Below, piece after piece: positions 1-7,666 of a DNA stretch of 64,000 nt (position 1 is its first letter; each line of letters begins with the position of its first letter). The notes under the pieces were generated by a model. That model saw only the letters and a program-made list of their open reading frames with translations. It searched no databases and had not been told where the DNA came from. The position numbers and the translations under genes are program-made. Source of the DNA: Microtetraspora niveoalba (GTDB lineage: Bacteria > Actinomycetota > Actinomycetes > Streptosporangiales > Streptosporangiaceae); contig NZ_BBYM01000002.1 of assembly GCF_001570405.1 (NCBI RefSeq), positions 155,402-219,401 of the forward strand, written 5' to 3'.

Positions 1-309
1 GGCCCGGCCGGGCCTGGGCGGCAACGGCGCGTCGTGCAACCTCCGGATGGCGGCGCCCGCCGCGGCCCACGCCGCCGGGGACGCGGTCGACGGCTCGCCG
101 AGGCGGCCGAGCGCCGTCCCCGGTACTGCGGCGATCGCGAGCACCGGCGGCTTGTGCCACAGGACCTTCGGGGTCGGGACCGGCGCCAGGGCCATCGCCT
201 CGACCTCGACGTCGATGCGCGCCTGATCGGCGTCCACCTTCAGGAACACGTCGCCGACGCGCAGGGTCGCGCGCTCGGAATGGGCGACGACCACTTTGAC
301 CTCGTCCAT
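1..309 (-). CDS. Phosphotransferase (APH/choline-kinase fold), N-terminal part only
   Basis: The minus strand is open from an ATG at 309 to the window edge, giving 103 residues. The text begins MDEVKVVVAHSERATLRVGD and contains VFLKVDAD, which fits the nucleotide-loop lysine strand of the aminoglycoside-phosphotransferase fold. It continues with VPTPKVLWHKPPVLAIAAVPG, where the fold places its hinge strand, and ends in a helix with IRRLHDAPLP, as this family does before the catalytic lobe. The catalytic HxDxxxxN loop lies outside the window, so substrate and activity cannot be judged. Family assignment is fairly sure; function is open. Confidence 0.7.
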   Translation of the reverse strand, partial: MDEVKVVVAHSERATLRVGDVFLKVDADQARIDVEVEAMALAPVPTPKVLWHKPPVLAIAAVPGTALGRLGEPSTASPAAWAAAGAAIRRLHDAPLPPRPGRA

Positions 310-465
310 GGGCGACCAGTATCCCGGGGGTGATCGTCGACGTCACCAGGTTTGTCGCGTGCGATTGCGCGGCTGACCGCGTCCCGCTAGCAAGCGACCT
401 CGTGCGCGACACCGACCGCCGGCCAGGTCAAGTCCACCACTTTTGTTAGGCGCCCCTCCCAGCCT

Positions 466-993
466 TTAGGAGCGCTGACGTGAGAGCACTCGATCGAGAA
501 GGATGACCGGCACCGTGACCGCTGCCAGTCCGGCGCCGATCCACGTGACGGAGGTGATGCCGGCGCCGGCGTTGAGGGCGACACCCGCGAGCGCGGGGAC
601 GATGCTGATGCCCAGTTGGAACGCGGAGACCGTCGTGGCTCCGGCGAGCGTCGGCGCCTCTGCGGCGATCGTGAACACCCGCCCGTAGATGCCCGGGTTC
701 AGGACGAAACCGGCGATCCCGAGGAGCAGGACGAGCGGGACGACGACCAGGGCCTGCCGAGCAAGCGCCGCGAGCAGGACGGAGGATGACCGCGTCGCCG
801 GGTCGGCTGTGTCTCGCGGGGCCGCCTGATGGGTGGACATCTCCTCCACGGGCCCGCTGCTCGCGTCGCCGTTCCGCTCCCGGTCGCCCTCATCGAGCAC
901 CGGCACGTCCACCTGGTCCCCGACCGCGGTGATCCCGGCGCTCGGACCGGCGGCGGATTCCTCTGTGATCATCGAATCGCGATGTTTCTTCAT
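466..993 (-). pseudogene. MFS transporter with a large internal deletion
   Basis: A strong ribosome site (GGAGGT, 7 bases before ATG 993) opens a 175-residue frame. Its middle (ATG at 840, MSTHQAAPRDTADPATRSS) looks like an MFS N-terminus running into the first helix (VLLAALA). It then jumps directly into text typical of the last three helices of a DHA1 (AraJ-like) transporter, including GFVLNPGIYGRVFTIAAEAP and SAFQLGISIVPALAG. A family member has about 400 residues, so roughly 280 from helices 1-9 are missing, in frame. The remainder cannot form a transporter. The hydrophilic head at residues 1-50 is unrecognised. Calling it a deletion relic is inference from family length. Confidence 0.6.
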
Positions 994-1176
994 GGTCGTC
1001 ACCTCCGGCGCGACCTTCGCATCCGCGATACCGGAGGTGGAACTTCGGTTGCCGAAACCGGGACAAGGCGTGCCGGCGTCACCGGGCACGAGGGTGATCA
1101 CAGGCACGCTGCTCCACACCGACCGCTCCGTACGAAGGGCCGCGTCCCGGGGAGCCGCGGGGCGCGATGCGGCCGG

Positions 1177-1773
1177 TCAGCCGGTGCCGGGGACGGTGAC
1201 GTTCTGCTCCTTGAACGGGTAGCCGGTCTCCGTGGCGTCACGCTGCAGGCCGTCCATGGAGGCCTTGCCCGCGTCGAGGTCGGCTGGTGTGGCGGTGCCG
1301 CTCTTCAGCTTGTCGGTGAGACCGGCGAACCGGCCGCTGACGGACTCGACGGCCTTGCACAGCGTCGGATTGGCCACGGCGAAGCCCTTGGCGACCCTCA
1401 GTTCATGCAGGGCGAACGCGCCTGCCACCGCCGCCTTGACGAAGGTGCGCTTCCGCTTCTCCGCTCCGGCCTGGAAGCCGCCGCTGCGCAGGGGTTTGTA
1501 GATATAGCGATGGAAGGCGCCCAACGCGAGGCCCGCGTGCAACGCGAAGCGGGTCTTGGCGAACCGCTTGGCGTTTCCGCCCGCCGGGCATGCGGAGGTG
1601 TACTCGCGCTCGTTGCCCCCCGGCGGCGTGGCGGCCGCCGTCGCCTTGGCGACGACCGCGTCTTCGGAAGCGAGAGAGGTGCTCCTGCCGCCGCAGCCGA
1701 CGAGCAGCACGACTGCCAGCAGAGTCGTCGCCGCGTATACGGCAGCGGATCGGTTACTCCGTACACGTGCCAC
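1177..1773 (-). CDS. Secreted lipoprotein of unknown function
   Basis: The 198-residue product begins with a basic n-region, a hydrophobic stretch (AATTLLAVVLLVG) and a lipobox LVGC at about residues 24-27, so it should be lipid-anchored on the outer face of the membrane after signal peptidase II. The mature part is low in motifs: a serine/alanine-rich linker, one further cysteine pair (SACPAGG and NPTLCKA, possibly a disulfide), and a helical lysine-rich middle (KRKRTFVKAAVAGAFALHELRVAKGF would be longer than can be quoted, positions about 105-130). I do not recognise a domain. It stands alone, convergent with nothing, and no operon partner is evident. Confidence 0.7.
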   Translation of the reverse strand: MARVRSNRSAAVYAATTLLAVVLLVGCGGRSTSLASEDAVVAKATAAATPPGGNEREYTSACPAGGNAKRFAKTRFALHAGLALGAFHRYIYKPLRSGGFQAGAEKRKRTFVKAAVAGAFALHELRVAKGFAVANPTLCKAVESVSGRFAGLTDKLKSGTATPADLDAGKASMDGLQRDATETGYPFKEQNVTVPGTG

Positions 1774-2108
1774 TTCGTCCCCCTATGGATAACCCCGGGA
1801 TTCCGCGGCGCACCGGCCAGGGGTCCCCGCGGGGACCCCGGATGCGGGGCCGTCGCCGGTCTATGCGCTCATCGCCCTCCTCACGCCCGGAGCCGACAGC
1901 GGTCCTCGTGCGACGCCTGCCCGTGGGACGGCCCGCCGACCGTCGCCGATCGGGGCCGAGCGCCGTCGTATGGCGAGTTTGCCGCGCTCGTTGTGGAGTA
2001 AGCGCGCTTTTGCCGCGTCCGAGCCGCCCCAGCACCATGGCCCACCGGACATTTTGTGGATGACTGACCGTCTCGTGCGCTACCGGCCGTCAGGGAGGCA
2101 GCCGATCG
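1774..2108. other. Intergenic stretch without a recognisable gene
   Basis: About 335 bases. Open frames here are arginine/proline-rich antisense-style shadows without a ribosome site or family resemblance. It presumably carries the promoter of the lipoprotein gene. I see no repeat, terminator or RNA gene. Confidence 0.5.
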
Positions 2109-2483
2109 TCAGCCTGCGGCCAGGTCCATGCGGAGGAACTCGGTGATGCGGAGCAGCCGCGGTGGGCGCGGCACCTCGTCGGCGAGAGCCCGGAACGCCT
2201 CGTCTTCCCCGATGAGGCGTGGGGCGGTGAGCTCCACCTCCCTCCCGTCGACCCGGAGCCGCGCCCCGCCGGCCGCCAGGACGTTCCGCACCCAGTCCGA
2301 GCGCGATCCGTACACCAGGACGAACAGGTAGCCGCCGTCGACAGGATGCGCATCGAGCGGCGTGCGGTACGTCGTTCCGGAAACACGCCCGACGTGCGTC
2401 AGCACCGGCCACGTCCCGCTCGCGACGGCGCGGGGGTTGAACACCCGCTTGTTCACGTGCCCCCACCACCTGGGCATCGGCAT
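2109..2483 (-). CDS. F420-dependent nitroreductase-family (DDN-like) oxidoreductase
   Basis: The 124-residue protein has the hallmark of the deazaflavin-dependent nitroreductase family (PF04075): GRVSGTTYRTPLDAHPVDG followed by YLFVLVYGSRSDWVRNVLAAG. These elements form the split beta-barrel binding coenzyme F420. The usual length is 120-150, so it is complete. ATG 2483 is preceded by AAGGAGAT. Members reduce nitroaromatics, quinones or other electrophiles with F420H2 in the cytoplasm; the substrate here is unknown. The gene is divergent from a TetR regulator, and three palindromes lie between the two starts, so control by that regulator is likely. Confidence 0.85.
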   Translation of the reverse strand: MPMPRWWGHVNKRVFNPRAVASGTWPVLTHVGRVSGTTYRTPLDAHPVDGGYLFVLVYGSRSDWVRNVLAAGGARLRVDGREVELTAPRLIGEDEAFRALADEVPRPPRLLRITEFLRMDLAAG

Positions 2484-2563
2484 CGGGATCTCCTTGTCTC
2501 GCCCCGGCGGGGCGCGCGTCGCGGGCCGGACGTTCGCCGAGCTCCCGGCCGACTCCGGGACGA

Positions 2564-2614
2564 CTTACGCTCGTAAGGTGACTTACGAGCGTAAGGCTGG
2601 CTTACGTATGTAAG
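2564..2614. promoter_or_regulatory. Three tandem TetR-type operators (CTTAC-N4-GTAAG)
   Basis: Three 14-bp palindromes stand in a row: CTTACGCTCGTAAG (2564-2577), CTTACGAGCGTAAG (2582-2595) and CTTACGTATGTAAG (2601-2614). All share CTTAC and GTAAG arms, and their starts are 18 and 19 bp apart. They lie between the divergent F420-oxidoreductase gene (start 2483) and the tetR start (2646), ending 32 bp before the latter. Confidence 0.85.
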
Positions 2615-2645
2615 ATTGTCAACCCGCCCGCACCCTGGAGCCGTC

Positions 2646-3344
2646 GTGTCACCCTCGCCATCACCCTCGCCATCGCCGACGCCACGGCAACCGCTCAGCA
2701 GAGACCGCGTGCTGGAAGCCGCGATCCGGGTCGCGGACCGCGGCGGCGTGGAGGCGATCACGATGCGACGGGTGGCGCAGGAACTGGGCGTGGAGGCGAT
2801 GTCGCTGTACCACCACGTACCGAACAAGGACGCGATCCTCGACGGCGTGGTCGACATGGTGTTCGCGGCGATCGAGCTCCCCGGCGCCGACTGCGACGAT
2901 TGGCGCGACGCGATCCGTGCGCGCGCTTCCTCCGCGCGTGCGGTCCTGTCGCGGCACAGCTGGGCTCTCGGCCTCATGGACTCCCGTCGCGACCCGGGGC
3001 CGGCGACGCTGCGCCACCACGACGCCGTCCTCGGGGTCCTCCGGGAGGCGGGGTTCACGCTGCCGATGGCCGCGCACGCCGTCTCGCTCATCGACAGCTA
3101 CATCGGCGGGTTCGTCCTCCAGGAGGCGAACCTGCCGGTGACGACGCCGGACGACGTCGGGGAAGTGGCCGGCGGCATCCTCGCGCACCTGCCGGCGGGC
3201 GAGTTCCCGTACCTCACAGAGATGATCGTCGACCACGCCCTGCGACCGGGCTACGACCACATGAGCGAGTTCGGCTACGGCCTGGACCTCATCCTGGATG
3301 CGCTCGAAGCCCGCCGGAATCAGAGCCCCGACACCGCCACGTGA
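2646..3344 (+). CDS. TetR-family repressor with TetR_C ligand domain
   Basis: After a Ser-Pro repeat tail (residues 1-12) comes a TetR helix-turn-helix at about 20-65: ITMRRVAQELGVEAMSLYHH followed by VPNKDAILDGV. The remaining 160 residues resemble the tetracycline-repressor type C-terminal domain (PF02909), which binds a small effector and forms the dimer. GTG 2646 is chosen because GGAG lies five bases upstream; a TTG at 2616 would place the start directly against the last operator. Three operators immediately upstream suggest autoregulation together with control of the divergent F420-type oxidoreductase gene. The effector is unknown. Confidence 0.85.
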   Translation: MSPSPSPSPSPTPRQPLSRDRVLEAAIRVADRGGVEAITMRRVAQELGVEAMSLYHHVPNKDAILDGVVDMVFAAIELPGADCDDWRDAIRARASSARAVLSRHSWALGLMDSRRDPGPATLRHHDAVLGVLREAGFTLPMAAHAVSLIDSYIGGFVLQEANLPVTTPDDVGEVAGGILAHLPAGEFPYLTEMIVDHALRPGYDHMSEFGYGLDLILDALEARRNQSPDTAT

Positions 3345-3873
3345 GACGCGGCTCGCCTCTGTCGGCGAAGCACGACCGAAGCGTTCTCATACGGTGAGAC
3401 CGAGCGGCTGGAGCCGTTCCTTGGGCGGCTCCGGCAAGGGCGAGTCCCGCAGATTGATCACAACCCGATACGCCCCCCTAGACCGCGTCGGAAAGCGCCG
3501 TGTCGAGCGCGTCGAGGATTGGCCGCCGGCCCCCTCACATCGGCCCGGACCGGCCGCCTCGGACGGCATGAGCGCATCGTGATCGCCCTCGCCGCCGCCA
3601 GACGGTCGCGCGCCCGATTGAGACGGCGGTCAGGTCGTCGCCGATATTTGACCGTTCGATCTAGATAGCACTAGGGTTCGGGGCGCGGCAAGGACAAAGC
3701 GGTTCGATCCGGACACGCTTCCACGGACGGCCTCGAAGCTGTCCCGGAGGCGGGCCTGCGAGCTCGTCCGGAGCGAGGTGTGCGCGTTCTCGGGCACATG
3801 CGTCCCGAGCGCGGAAGTCCGCCCGACGCCGCCGCACAGACTCCAGCCGTCCGGAGTGAGGAAGTACTCATGA
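3345..3873. promoter_or_regulatory. Intergenic region with a possible sigma-70-like promoter
   Basis: About 530 bases without a convincing gene. TTGACC at 3648-3653 and TAGGGT at 3672-3677, 18 bp apart, fit an actinomycete vegetative promoter reading rightward toward the MFS gene, and would leave a leader near 190 nt. A GAGG at 3858-3861 serves an ATG at 3870 that opens only 11 codons (ending 3905) and overlaps the MFS start in another frame. No terminator hairpin was seen. Confidence 0.35.
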
Positions 3874-5235
3874 TTGACGAGAAGCGGTCCAGTGGGCCCC
3901 GATAACAGAACGATCGTTCTGGATAGGCGTGCCGGGCTGACGGCCTTCGCCCTGCTCGGGACCGTGCAGGTCACGCTCATCGCGGCGATCACGGTCATCA
4001 CCGTGGCGTTGCCCGCCGTACAGCGGGATCTGCGTCTGGACGACGCGGGGATGGTGCTCGTGACCTCCGCCTACGGCCTGGCGTTCGGCGGGCTGCTGTT
4101 GCTCGGCGGACGGCTGGCGGACTCGCGCGGGCGGAGAAGGATGTTCGTCACCGGCGTGGTCGTCTTCGGCCTCGCCTCGGCGGCGGCCGGCCTGGCCCCG
4201 TGGGCGGGGACGCTGCTCGTCGCCCGGTTCGCCCAAGGAGTCGGCGCGGCGTTGACGGCGCCGGCGGCGATGGCACTGGTGGCCGTCGTGTTCCCCGACC
4301 CGCATCGCCGAGGACGGGCTATGGCGATCTGGGGCGTGCTGAGCAGCGCCGGGGCGACGGCGGGAACCGTGCTGTCCGGCGTGGTGATCACGTGGGTGCC
4401 GTGGCGCTGGGTGTTCCTGGTCCCCGTGGCGGTGTCGGCCGTCGCGGCGTCCGTGGCCGCCCGGCTCTTCCCCGCCGACCACCCGCCGGTCCGGGGTCGG
4501 ATCGACTGGCTCGGCGCGGTGCTGACGACCGCCGGCCTGGCCATGTTGATCTACGGGCTGCAGCGCTCCGCCTGGACGGCCTTCGGCGGCGTCGTGCTGC
4601 TCATCGTGTTCGGATCGGTCGAGCGGCGCTCCCCGGCCCCGTTGATGCCGTTGTCCTTCCTGAGCGGGCGCGTCCTGCCCCTGATCGCCGTGACGGCGTG
4701 CGCGGGGGCGATGGCCTCGGGGTTCTACCTGCTCTCCCTTTATCTGCAGGAGGTGCGCGGCCTGTCGACGCTGCAGACGTCGGCCGCCTTCCTGCTGCCC
4801 GCCCCGGCAGTTCTGGCTTCGGGCTCCCTGGCCGGATGGCTCATCGCCCCTCTGGCGATCCGGCGCGTGCTGGCCACCGGATTGGCGACGGCGGCCGTCG
4901 GCCTGTCGCTGCTCAGCGTCCTCGACGCGCCCTACGCCGGGCTGGTCGTCTTTCCCCTCGGAGCCGGCCTGACGTTCTCGGCCGCCACCGTAGCCGTGCT
5001 GCGGGACGTGCGAGAGGACCAGGCGGGCCTGGCCGGCGGACTGCTGAACACCGCGATGGAGATCGGCCCTCCGCTCGGCCTCGCGGCGCTGGTCTTCCTC
5101 GCCGGCGCCCACTCCCATCAGCCGTCGAGCGGCTATGCGTTCGCGCTCCGTGTCGCGGCGGCCGCTCTGCTCGTCACCGCCCTGTTCGCGGCGTCCATGC
5201 GCCGCCACAAGATGAGAGAAGGAGAATCGGAATGA
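3874..5235 (+). CDS. MFS drug-efflux-type transporter (DHA2/EmrB-QacA-like)
   Basis: The 453-residue protein is almost entirely hydrophobic, with about 12-14 membrane segments. Between helices 2 and 3 lies the MFS signature GGRLADSRGRRRMF; the stretch GRAMAIWGVLSSAGATAGTV matches the antiporter motif C region. Substrates of the family are amphipathic drugs exported against protons. The stop overlaps the next gene start (ATGA), so it is co-transcribed with an SDR. The start is uncertain: TTG 3874 has no ideal ribosome site, GTG 3892 is an alternative, and a perfect 16-bp palindrome lies inside the first codons. Confidence 0.8.
   Translation: MTRSGPVGPDNRTIVLDRRAGLTAFALLGTVQVTLIAAITVITVALPAVQRDLRLDDAGMVLVTSAYGLAFGGLLLLGGRLADSRGRRRMFVTGVVVFGLASAAAGLAPWAGTLLVARFAQGVGAALTAPAAMALVAVVFPDPHRRGRAMAIWGVLSSAGATAGTVLSGVVITWVPWRWVFLVPVAVSAVAASVAARLFPADHPPVRGRIDWLGAVLTTAGLAMLIYGLQRSAWTAFGGVVLLIVFGSVERRSPAPLMPLSFLSGRVLPLIAVTACAGAMASGFYLLSLYLQEVRGLSTLQTSAAFLLPAPAVLASGSLAGWLIAPLAIRRVLATGLATAAVGLSLLSVLDAPYAGLVVFPLGAGLTFSAATVAVLRDVREDQAGLAGGLLNTAMEIGPPLGLAALVFLAGAHSHQPSSGYAFALRVAAAALLVTALFAASMRRHKMREGESE
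3906..3921. promoter_or_regulatory. Perfect 16-bp palindrome at the MFS gene start
   Basis: CAGAACGATCGTTCTG is a perfect inverted repeat lying 32 bases inside the assigned MFS frame. Regulator half-sites of this form are common in promoters, so either the operator overlaps the coding start or the true start is farther downstream. No regulator gene adjoins it. Confidence 0.4.
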
Positions 5236-5990
5236 CCGCACGTTTCACCGGCAAGGTAGTCCTGATCACCGGTGGAGGTTCCGGCATCGGCAGGGCCGCC
5301 GCGCTCGCCTTCGCCGGGGAAGGCGCGACCGTGGTGGTCGCCGGACGCAACGCCGAACCCCTGGCGGAGACCGTGAAGTTGATCGAGGCCGAAGGGGGCC
5401 GAGCCGACGCGGTCACCGCGGACGTCTCCTCCTCCCCGGACGTCGCCCGGCTCGTCGCGACCACCGTGGAGCGGCACGGCGGCCTGCACATCGCCTTCAA
5501 CAACGCGGGAGTCCTGGAAACCGGACCGCTGGCGGACATGGACGAGGCGGCCTGGGACCGCCTGATCTCGGTGAACCTGACCGGCGTCTTCCTCAGCATG
5601 AAGCACCAGATCGCGCACATGCGCGACAACGGCGGCGGCGTCATCATCAACACGGCCTCCAACTTGGGCGCGCACATGCGGCTGCCGTACCTCGGCGCCT
5701 ACGCGGCGTCGAAGGCGGCCGTGAGCGCGCTGAGCCGAGCGGCGGCGCGGGAGTGCATCGGACAGGGCATCCGCGTCAACGCGATCAGCCCGGGCCCCGT
5801 CGACACCGCCATGTCCCTGCGCCCGGGAGAGACCGAGGACGCCCGCGCGGAACGGATGAAGGACGCAGTGCCGATCGGCAGGGTCGGCACACTCGCCGAA
5901 GCGGCCTCCGCGGTGATCTGGCTCGCCTCACCGGAAGCGGGTTTCACCGTCGGACACGACCTGGTCATCGACGGAGGCGCTTCCGCGTGA
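5232..5990 (+). CDS. SDR-family oxidoreductase
   Basis: Classical short-chain dehydrogenase of 252 residues. The cofactor loop is TGGGSGIG (residues about 13-20), the NNAG motif is at about 90, and the catalytic Ser and Tyr-x3-Lys are in NTASNLG and YAASK. The C-terminal signature is DGGASA. VAGRN after strand 2 suggests NADP(H). It overlaps the MFS stop by four bases, so the pair is one transcript; the SDR may modify what the transporter exports, but that is only inference. No close functional subfamily is recognisable. Confidence 0.88.
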   Translation: MTARFTGKVVLITGGGSGIGRAAALAFAGEGATVVVAGRNAEPLAETVKLIEAEGGRADAVTADVSSSPDVARLVATTVERHGGLHIAFNNAGVLETGPLADMDEAAWDRLISVNLTGVFLSMKHQIAHMRDNGGGVIINTASNLGAHMRLPYLGAYAASKAAVSALSRAAARECIGQGIRVNAISPGPVDTAMSLRPGETEDARAERMKDAVPIGRVGTLAEAASAVIWLASPEAGFTVGHDLVIDGGASA

Positions 5991-6072
5991 GCCACATGCG
6001 CCATAACCGCACGAGCGGCTGACGGAGCCGCCGCCGGCCCGACGGCGAGCCCCCCGGGCCGGCGGCACGTCG

Positions 6073-6353
6073 TTGCGCGGGCCAGCCCGCTCCTCCCGGG
6101 GCGTACGTACGCAATGCACCGGCAAGGGCTGTTACGCGGTGATCCAGCACCACGGCTCCACCGGCTACAGCTGGTGCGTGAACCCGGTGACCGGAACGAA
6201 GATCGGGGGAACCAGAGGTGCCGCCCGGGCAGGGCCGGCCCTCATGCGGCACATGCCTGACCCAGCTGGCGGCCTCCTACGAGCACCCCGTCGTCGGCGC
6301 GTACCGGCCGCAATGCGACGGCAACGGCGACTTCAGGATGGGGAGGGTGCACG
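6073..6353 (+). pseudogene. Frameshifted remnant with two thyroglobulin type-1-like repeats
   Basis: The first frame reads TQCTGKGCYAVIQHHGSTGY then SWCVNPVTGTKIGGTR. This follows the thyroglobulin type-1 pattern C..G.Y...QC..stGyCWCV...G..i.gTr, with the QC and first CWC cysteines both replaced. The frame +1 from about 6215 continues VPPGQGRPSCGTCL, then VVGAYRPQCDGNGDF, the N-terminal half of a second repeat. Removing one base near 6215 joins both in one frame. No start with a good ribosome site is seen, and the second repeat decays after about 6340. Such domains bind or inhibit proteases in animals; in bacteria they are rare. I made the family call by eye. Confidence 0.55.
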
Positions 6354-6411
6354 CCCGTGGACCGAGCCGTACGAACCGGTCGATCGGGGATCGATCGTCT
6401 AGGGTGCGGGC

Positions 6412-7077
6412 ATGACGGTCGATCACGATGACCTGACGCCGCTGCGCGACCGCCCCTGGGCGGCGCTCTGCCACCGGCGGGCGCTGGCCGAGTTGGTGCT
6501 GCTGGGCTGGACGCCCTGCGGCGTCGGGGACTGGGCTGTGGGACTGCGCTCTCCCAGCGGACACCTCGCCGCGCGGGTCTGCCCGTTCGACCCTGCTTAC
6601 GCGGCCTTCCTGGAGCTGTGCCGCCGCTGCCCGGGCAACCCGTACCTCCCCCGGGTCGCCGTCGAGGTCGCGCTCGACGGCGGGGGAACGCTGGTCGTGC
6701 TGGAGTTCCTCGCCCCGCTGGGCACGGCGGCCGAGGTCGTGCGGCAGTGGCGGCAGGACGACGGCGACGCGGCCCTGGCGGAGGTGCGGCGCACCGCGGC
6801 CGAGATCGACGCCGAATGGCGGGAGACCGTCCCCTGGTGGGACGGCATCGACCTGAACGCGGGCAACGTCCGGCGCGCGCTGGACGGCCGGGTCGTCCTC
6901 ATCGACGTCTTCTGCATGGACGGCGCCGCGCTGTACGGCCAGATCCTCAAGGACGCCGCCGTCGTCCGCGATCGGCTTCCGCAGAGCCGGTACGCGCTGG
7001 ACATCCCCTACATCGCCAGGGAGAGCACCCCCGACGACATCCACGCCCTCCGCGCCGCCTGGAACACGGGGGTCTGA
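6412..7077 (+). CDS. Small kinase-fold (phosphotransferase-like) protein
   Basis: A 221-residue protein with no family I can name firmly. The motif DGIDLNAGNVRRALDGRVVL followed by IDVFCMDG resembles the catalytic loop and metal-binding segment of kinase-like phosphotransferases (D-x4-N ... D), and VVLEFLAPLG resembles the hinge. The N-terminal lobe is short and the glycine loop is not evident. It may be a minimal or inactive kinase-like protein. It stands alone; ATG 6412 is preceded by the purine-rich AGGGTGCGGGC. Function is not assignable. Confidence 0.5.
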   Translation: MTVDHDDLTPLRDRPWAALCHRRALAELVLLGWTPCGVGDWAVGLRSPSGHLAARVCPFDPAYAAFLELCRRCPGNPYLPRVAVEVALDGGGTLVVLEFLAPLGTAAEVVRQWRQDDGDAALAEVRRTAAEIDAEWRETVPWWDGIDLNAGNVRRALDGRVVLIDVFCMDGAALYGQILKDAAVVRDRLPQSRYALDIPYIARESTPDDIHALRAAWNTGV

Positions 7078-7455
7078 TCCGGCCGCGGAGCGACGACGGT
7101 CCTGCGGCAGACCTCCCATGACGCGAGGGCGTCTCCCGGAAGCGGCCCCGGAGGGTGGGTTCGTCGTCCGGCGGCCGCAGGTCGGCCGGTGCTCACACGA
7201 CCGGCGAGACAATTCGTAAATCACGAAATTCGCCGCATTTCGCATCGCCTTTCGGGGGGCAGCCGGAGGGGCCACGAATCACGGAAATATCCAGGCTTTA
7301 CGGCAGCGATTCCGTTCGCCCCATTGGTCGTATTCATCCGCCCCGAACGCCGATAACGCCACGAACGCGCGAGTAATTTTCCGGCATGGTAGTTTCCCCT
7401 CGGAATCTTGATTGCGGATTCCCTTTCTGCCGCGCCCAAAGAAAGGCGACACGAG
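7078..7455. other. AT-richer intergenic region
   Basis: About 380 bases; 7200-7440 is clearly less GC-rich than its surroundings. It includes an imperfect inverted repeat, AATTCGT-AAATC-ACGAAAT, near 7213-7231. It probably carries the promoter of the small frame at 7456 and the dehydrogenase-like gene behind it. No gene is supported. Confidence 0.4.
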
Positions 7456-7620
7456 ATGCAGCAGGCGGCCCTCGATCGAGTAAAGCTCGTCTTCACCCTG
7501 CTCGACGCCGGCGGCACCGGCGGTCTCGAGGTCTCGGTCCGGGCCGCGGGCGTCAAGGACCACTACGGCCCGGAGAAGGCGGGACTCCCGGGCGACCACC
7601 CGGTCCCGGCCCGGAGCTGA
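7456..7620 (+). CDS. Small protein with a degenerate EF-hand-like segment
   Basis: A 54-residue frame from ATG 7456, preceded by GAAAGG. Residues 7-25 (DRVKLVFTLLDAGGTGGLEV) mimic the helix and loop of a calcium-binding EF hand as found in actinomycete calerythrin-like proteins, but loop positions that need Asp/Asn are Gly or Thr, so calcium binding is doubtful. The rest is unrelated. It ends 46 bases before the next gene, so the two may share a transcript. It could equally be a truncated relic. Confidence 0.35.
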   Translation: MQQAALDRVKLVFTLLDAGGTGGLEVSVRAAGVKDHYGPEKAGLPGDHPVPARS

Positions 7621-7666
7621 TCGCGGACGCCGCCCCGAGGCATCGGCCTTCGACAAAGGAGCACAG

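Noticed and set aside
3868-5241. A 457-codon minus-strand frame under the MFS gene
   Set aside because: Gln/Arg/Gly-rich antisense shadow; the plus strand encodes a clear 12-14-helix transporter.
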